From positions 248,001 to 312,000 of the forward strand of contig NZ_BAXR01000001.1 in assembly GCF_001310635.1 (NCBI RefSeq): 64,000 bases of DNA. Reading direction: 5' to 3'. A program made the translations under genes and the position numbers. Source of the DNA: Bacillus sp. JCM 19034. GTDB lineage: Bacteria; Bacillota; Bacilli; Bacillales; Bacillaceae_D. Each line of letters begins with the position of its first letter. The first letter of the stretch is position 1. This document shows, piece by piece, positions 60,450 through 64,000 of this stretch. Under the pieces are notes generated by a model, which searched no databases, was not told the DNA's origin, and saw only the letters and a program-made list of their open reading frames with translations.

Positions 60450-61642
60450 ATGAAGCGATGGAAATGGCTTTGTATCATAGTAATCGTATGCAGTTTAGCA
60501 GGGTGTTGGGATCGAAAGGAGATAAATGAGGTTTCAATTGTTTCTGGAATAACGTTAGAAAAAGAGACATCAGGTGATATTACGTTAACAGTAGAAGTTG
60601 TCAATTCTCCTGAACTTAGTCAACAAGCTGAAGGATTTACGCCTGTCATCACCTATAGTGACACAGGAAAAACAATGAGCGAATTGTTAAATAAAATGAA
60701 CAAAGGTCTTGCACGGAATTTAGTTTTTTCTCATTTACAGACCGTTATTATTGATGAGAATTTAGCACGAGAAGGAATTGGTCCATACTTACAATATATT
60801 GAAAAGGATGCTCGTTTTCGCAGTGATTTTATACTTCTAGTATCAAAAGGTGTAAAAGCATCGGATGTTGTTAAAACAGCTTATCCAGTTCATAAGGTTC
60901 CTTCTTTAAAGTTGTTCAATCAATTTGAAACGGTTAAGGAAAGGTGGGGGGATTTCCCGATTCTACTTTAACCGATTGGGTTAACTCATTAACAACAGAC
61001 GGTATTGAACCTATAGCAGGTGTTGTAACTATTACAGGGGATGTGGGAAAAATGAATACTGTGGAGGGAAATCATTCCTTAGATCTTCCTGCGGTTGTTG
61101 AATTTGATGGTGCTGGCGTATTTAAAAAAGATCGTTTGATAGGATTTTTGTCATTAGAACAAACAAGGTTATTACTTTGGTTAAAAAATCAAGTAAATGA
61201 AACCGTTTATAGCACCCCTTGTGAGACGAGTGATGACTTTATTGCAGGTCATATATTCCATTCTAATACAAGTGTTGAATCCTCTTATCATGCTGGCGTA
61301 CCTCATTTTAACGTAACGATAGTCTTAGAAGGAGAAATAAGCGATAATCAGTGTGGTCTGCCGTTAGATGAAGTCGATACATATGAGCGTTACGAAAAGT
61401 TAGTTTCGGAACAACTTACTAAAGATTTACATACGCTGATTGAGGAGATAAAGTCTGAATTTGGAGTAGATATTTTAGGTTTCGGTGAAATCTTCCAACG
61501 TCAGCAATATCCTATATTTAAAAAAATAAAGGATGACTGGAATGAGCAGTTTACAAATTCAATTATTGAAATCGAAGTGAGTACCTACGTAAGAAGAGAT
61601 GGTATTCGTACAAGAGGATTTTTACAACATGTAAATGATTAA
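60450..61642 (+). CDS. Ger(x)C-type germination lipoprotein, second operon (one frameshift)
   Basis: Subunit C lipoprotein of the second receptor, with lipobox LAGC (Cys 19) followed by WDRKEINEVSIVSGITLEK, the family's typical start. The corrected length is about 397 residues. One G is missing in the G run near 60950 (expected VKERWGGFPDSTLTDW). The C-terminal half carries the Ger(x)C pattern around FGVDILGFGEIFQRQ and VSTYVRRDGIRTRG. ATG 60450 follows AAGGGGT. Confidence 0.92.
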
Positions 61643-61817
61643 GACCCATTCTGTTTCATTAAGAGTAATCACAAGGAATTGGGGGACGCTAATAAAACTA
61701 AATCTTATATTGATTTACATTTGAACCGTTGTCAATGTCGAACCTTCTATTTCATTTAATCATACCGTATAGTGTGGAGGTTTTGATACGAATTGACAGA
61801 AAGTAAGGAGGGTGAAA

Positions 61818-62411
61818 ATGTTGCGTTTAGAACGATTAAATCCCAATAAATTTAAAGCATATTTATCCAATGATGATATGAAAGATCGAGGGATAAAAAA
61901 GGATGACCTTTGGAAGGATTTACCTAAGGTTCACGATCTTTTTCGCGATATGATGATTGAAGCAGATGATGAGCTTGGTTTTAAGATAGATGGTCCTATA
62001 GCAGTAGAGGTTTTTGCAGTGCCATCTCAAGGAATGGTTATTGTCGTTTCAAAATGTGATGTAGACGAATGGACAGAAGACGAATTTGAAGATGGTTATA
62101 TTGAAATGCAAGTAACTTTAGATGAAATGAACGACTTTTATTATGTGTTTGATGATTTTGAAAATTTGATTTCCTTATCAAAGCGGCTTCATGCTTTAGG
62201 GATTAAAAGTGGTGATTTATATAGCTTTAAAGAAAAGTACTACTTAGCTTTCGATGAATTCGATATAGATATAGAACTAGAAGATGCAGTCATAGCTTTG
62301 TTAGCCGAATATGGAACAATCGCGACAGCGTCTATTCACCTTGTAAGAGAATACGGAAAGTGTATCATCGAAAATAATGCCGTTGAATTAATCGTTTTGC
62401 ACTTTATTTAA
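61818..62411 (+). CDS. ypbH: MecA-family adaptor protein YpbH (MecB)
   Basis: MecA-type adaptors deliver proteins to the ClpCP protease; YpbH is the MecA paralog known to affect competence and sporulation. The intact product (197 residues from ATG 61818) starts MLRLERLNPNKFKAYLSNDDMKDRG and contains DLFRDMMIEADDELGFKIDGPIAVEVFAVPSQGMVIVV and the C-terminal block AVIALLAEYGTIATASIHLVREYG, as in YpbH. AAGGAGG ends six bases before ATG 61818, so I prefer it to GTG 61812. It has an acidic linker, as the family does. Confidence 0.92.
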   Translation: MLRLERLNPNKFKAYLSNDDMKDRGIKKDDLWKDLPKVHDLFRDMMIEADDELGFKIDGPIAVEVFAVPSQGMVIVVSKCDVDEWTEDEFEDGYIEMQVTLDEMNDFYYVFDDFENLISLSKRLHALGIKSGDLYSFKEKYYLAFDEFDIDIELEDAVIALLAEYGTIATASIHLVREYGKCIIENNAVELIVLHFI

Positions 62412-62450
62412 AGAGTTTAATGGACTGAATAACATCAGTCTCTTTTTTTG
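62412..62450 (+). terminator. Terminator after ypbH
   Basis: Hairpin with GACTGA / TCAGTC and AGAG / CTCT pairings, followed by TTTTTTT. Confidence 0.75.
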
Positions 62451-62584
62451 GCTATTTTTATGCAAAATTTCATTATTTTTATTATTAAAAATTTAATAAA
62501 CTGTGGAAATTCATTGAGGCATTGATTATATTAGATTGAGATGAATATTGATTTTTGTATAACTCATTTGAGGTGAAATTGAAG

Positions 62585-63844
62585 ATGTTAATGATGAATG
62601 AAAGTACGAATGAAAATGACGTACTTTTAGTAACGAAAGAGCAGTATGCGACCGCTTTAGACAAGCTAGGCTATACGGAAAAGGATTATTTCTTTTTATT
62701 AGAGCCAGCTCAATTAATGAGAGTAAACCTTCCTTTGAAACTTGATGATGGAACGTGTCGATTATTTACAGCGTATCGTGTCCAACATACGTTAGCAAAA
62801 GGTTCAACGATGGGGGGGGTTATTTGTCATCCAAATTATGATGAAAACGACGTGCAATCACTTGCGATGATGATGAGTGTAAAAACCGGTATAGCAAACC
62901 TTCCTTTTGCTGGAGCGAAAGGATTAATTGTTTGCGATCCACGCGAACTGTCGTACCGTGAAATGGAACGATTAAGCCGAAGTTATATCCGTGCATTATA
63001 CGGACGTACTATAAATCATAATGATATATTAACGTCTGAAGGTCAAGCCAACACACAAATGATGGCTTGGATGTACGATGAATTAAGCTATTTTAACGAA
63101 AATGCAAACTGTGTCATCATGGGCAAACCTTACGAACTTGGTGGTACATATAGTCGTGAGAAAGCTATGGCCATTAGTTTGATAACGACAATTAACGAAA
63201 CATTAAAACGAAATCAACTTAATTTACAGGATACGAGTATTGTGATCGATGGATTTGGTAAGGTTGGAAGTTTTCTTGCACAATATGTTCATCAAAAAGG
63301 GGCAAAAGTTGTTGGGTTATCAGACCAGTATGGTGGTCTTTATGAGGAAGATGGTTTGGATATCGATTATTTGTTAGACCGCCGCGACAGCTTTGGTACT
63401 GTCACAAAATTATTTAAAAAATCAATTTCGGTCGAGGAATTAAGAGAAAAAACTTGTGATGTATTATTATTAGCGAGTGAAAAACCAGACATGAAGGCGA
63501 TTAATTTTGAAAACCTCGATGCCTCAATTGTTATTGAAGCGACGAATCATTTTATGACGCTATCGCAGACAAACAAACTTACACAAAAAGGTGTGGTTAT
63601 TGTTCCGAACCTATTAGCAACTGTCGGAAATGAAATCATTTCGAATTTAGAATGGATACAAGCAAAGCAAGGATATAGATGGTCTGCAGATGAAGTCGAA
63701 CAAAAACTTAAGGCTATAATGGTTCAAAGCTTTGAAGATGTTTCATATTTGGCGAATAGCCGGAAGGTTGATTTACAATTAGCGTCTTATATGTATAGCT
63801 TACGTTTACTAATGGAAGCACAACGTTTCCGTGGAAGTTATTAG
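62585..63844 (+). CDS. Glutamate-dehydrogenase-like protein with altered active site
   Basis: The intact 419-residue protein is clearly of the GudB/RocG type: RVQH...GG...HPN, LIVCDPRELSYREMERLSRSYIRALY, GFGKVGSFLAQY (Rossmann), and DIDYLLDRRDSFGTVTKLF nearly identical to GudB. Yet substrate-site residues differ: the PTKGG Lys is Met 76 (STMGG), the PAPD Asp is Glu 152 within LTSEGQAN, the GRxxAT motif is SREKAM, and the NGPTT segment is NHFMT. Lys 112 (AGAKGL) is kept. It lies directly before ypdA, the normal gudB position. It may have lost or changed its activity. ATG 62585 follows GAGGTG; the longer TTG start at 62555 lacks a ribosome site. Confidence 0.85.
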   Translation: MLMMNESTNENDVLLVTKEQYATALDKLGYTEKDYFFLLEPAQLMRVNLPLKLDDGTCRLFTAYRVQHTLAKGSTMGGVICHPNYDENDVQSLAMMMSVKTGIANLPFAGAKGLIVCDPRELSYREMERLSRSYIRALYGRTINHNDILTSEGQANTQMMAWMYDELSYFNENANCVIMGKPYELGGTYSREKAMAISLITTINETLKRNQLNLQDTSIVIDGFGKVGSFLAQYVHQKGAKVVGLSDQYGGLYEEDGLDIDYLLDRRDSFGTVTKLFKKSISVEELREKTCDVLLLASEKPDMKAINFENLDASIVIEATNHFMTLSQTNKLTQKGVVIVPNLLATVGNEIISNLEWIQAKQGYRWSADEVEQKLKAIMVQSFEDVSYLANSRKVDLQLASYMYSLRLLMEAQRFRGSY

Positions 63845-63861
63845 TTTGATATACTAAAAAG

Positions 63862-63898
63862 AAAAAAAGGAGAAGCCAAGTATGGCACTCCTTTTTAT
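63862..63898 (+). terminator. Terminator between the GudB-like gene and ypdA
   Basis: Stem AAAAAGGAG / CTCCTTTTT with an inner GCC / GGC pairing, followed by ATG-rich sequence. Some read-through into ypdA is likely. Confidence 0.65.
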
Positions 63899-63914
63899 GT
63901 AGTAGGTGGTATTT

Positions 63915-64000
63915 ATGAAAAGAGAAGATGTCATTATTATTGGTGCTGGTCCATGCGGATTAGCAGCGGCAATTGCTTGCCAAATGAAAGGGTTAAGAAC
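63915..64000 (+). CDS. ypdA: YpdA bacillithiol disulfide reductase, 5' end only
   Basis: Only the first 28 codons are inside the window. MKREDVIIIGAGPCGLAAAIA is the FAD-binding start of a flavoprotein disulfide reductase, with Cys after the GxGP motif as in YpdA, which reduces oxidised bacillithiol. Its place directly after gudB agrees with B. subtilis. ATG 63915 follows AGGTGG. The rest of the gene runs past the end of the window. Confidence 0.82.
   Translation, partial: MKREDVIIIGAGPCGLAAAIACQMKGLR

Overview
The window is chromosomal DNA of a low-GC, spore-forming Bacillaceae bacterium. The evidence is strong GGAGG ribosome binding sites with ATG/GTG/TTG starts, two GerA-type germinant receptor operons, dacB-spmA-spmB, a SpoVA-type operon, the resABCDE cluster, and a backbone in the gene order known from the Bacillus subtilis rib - scpAB - dacB/spmAB - rluB - resABCDE - serA - fer - ypbB/recS - gudB - ypdA region. 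No rRNA, tRNA, prophage, insertion sequence or CRISPR array was seen.

Layout. 1-15.7 kb is mixed: a membrane-anchored unknown protein, a YgaE-type exporter, an orphan SMI1/KNR4 protein, a beta-mannosidase, an LRR + TraB/GumN lipoprotein, pyrophosphatase PpaC, a TerC protein behind a manganese (yybP-ykoY) riboswitch, a luciferase-like oxidoreductase, a class II aldolase + zinc alcohol dehydrogenase pair, and two membrane-lipid genes. 15.7-20.2 kb is the riboflavin operon behind an FMN riboswitch (ribD-ribE-ribBA-ribH-ribT). 20.2-22.2 kb holds ypuF and scpA-scpB. 22.3-30.6 kb is an accessory block: sodF, a minus-strand operon (unknown gene, DUF421 gene, alkaline-phosphatase-type lipoprotein), and a seven-gene operon with the exact layout of the spoVA2mob heat-resistance operon, followed by a convergent third DUF421 gene. 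30.7-40 kb is dacB-spmA-spmB, rluB and resABCDE. 40-43.5 kb has metE (minus strand) under a cobalamin riboswitch, facing a cob(I)alamin adenosyltransferase gene. 43.6-47.4 kb is a gerA-B-C operon with a clear sigma-G promoter. 47.4-55.7 kb has an M23/LysM peptidase, serA behind a T-box leader, a YqgT-type endopeptidase, ferredoxin, ypbB-recS and small membrane proteins. 55.8-64 kb has a 35-residue membrane peptide with a palindrome at its promoter, an M20 amidohydrolase, a second ger operon (order D-B-A-C), ypbH (mecB), a glutamate-dehydrogenase-like gene that has lost key active-site residues, and the start of ypdA.

Reading-frame quality. About 35 single-base frameshifts interrupt 22 of the 68 genes (28 look like one-base losses, 7 like one-base gains), many in mononucleotide runs. 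They hit housekeeping genes such as ribD, ribE, scpB, resB and metE, and the sequence on both sides of each break is otherwise well conserved. The simplest reading is uncorrected indel error in the sequence, not gene decay. I therefore annotate each broken gene as one CDS over its full span and say where the frame shifts.

Main leads: the spoVA2mob-like operon and its DUF421-DUF1657 fusion protein; the apparent glutamate dehydrogenase pseudoenzyme at the gudB locus; the LRR-TraB/GumN lipoprotein lacking a motif histidine; and the cobalamin-controlled metE with an unlisted 56-residue gene behind it.
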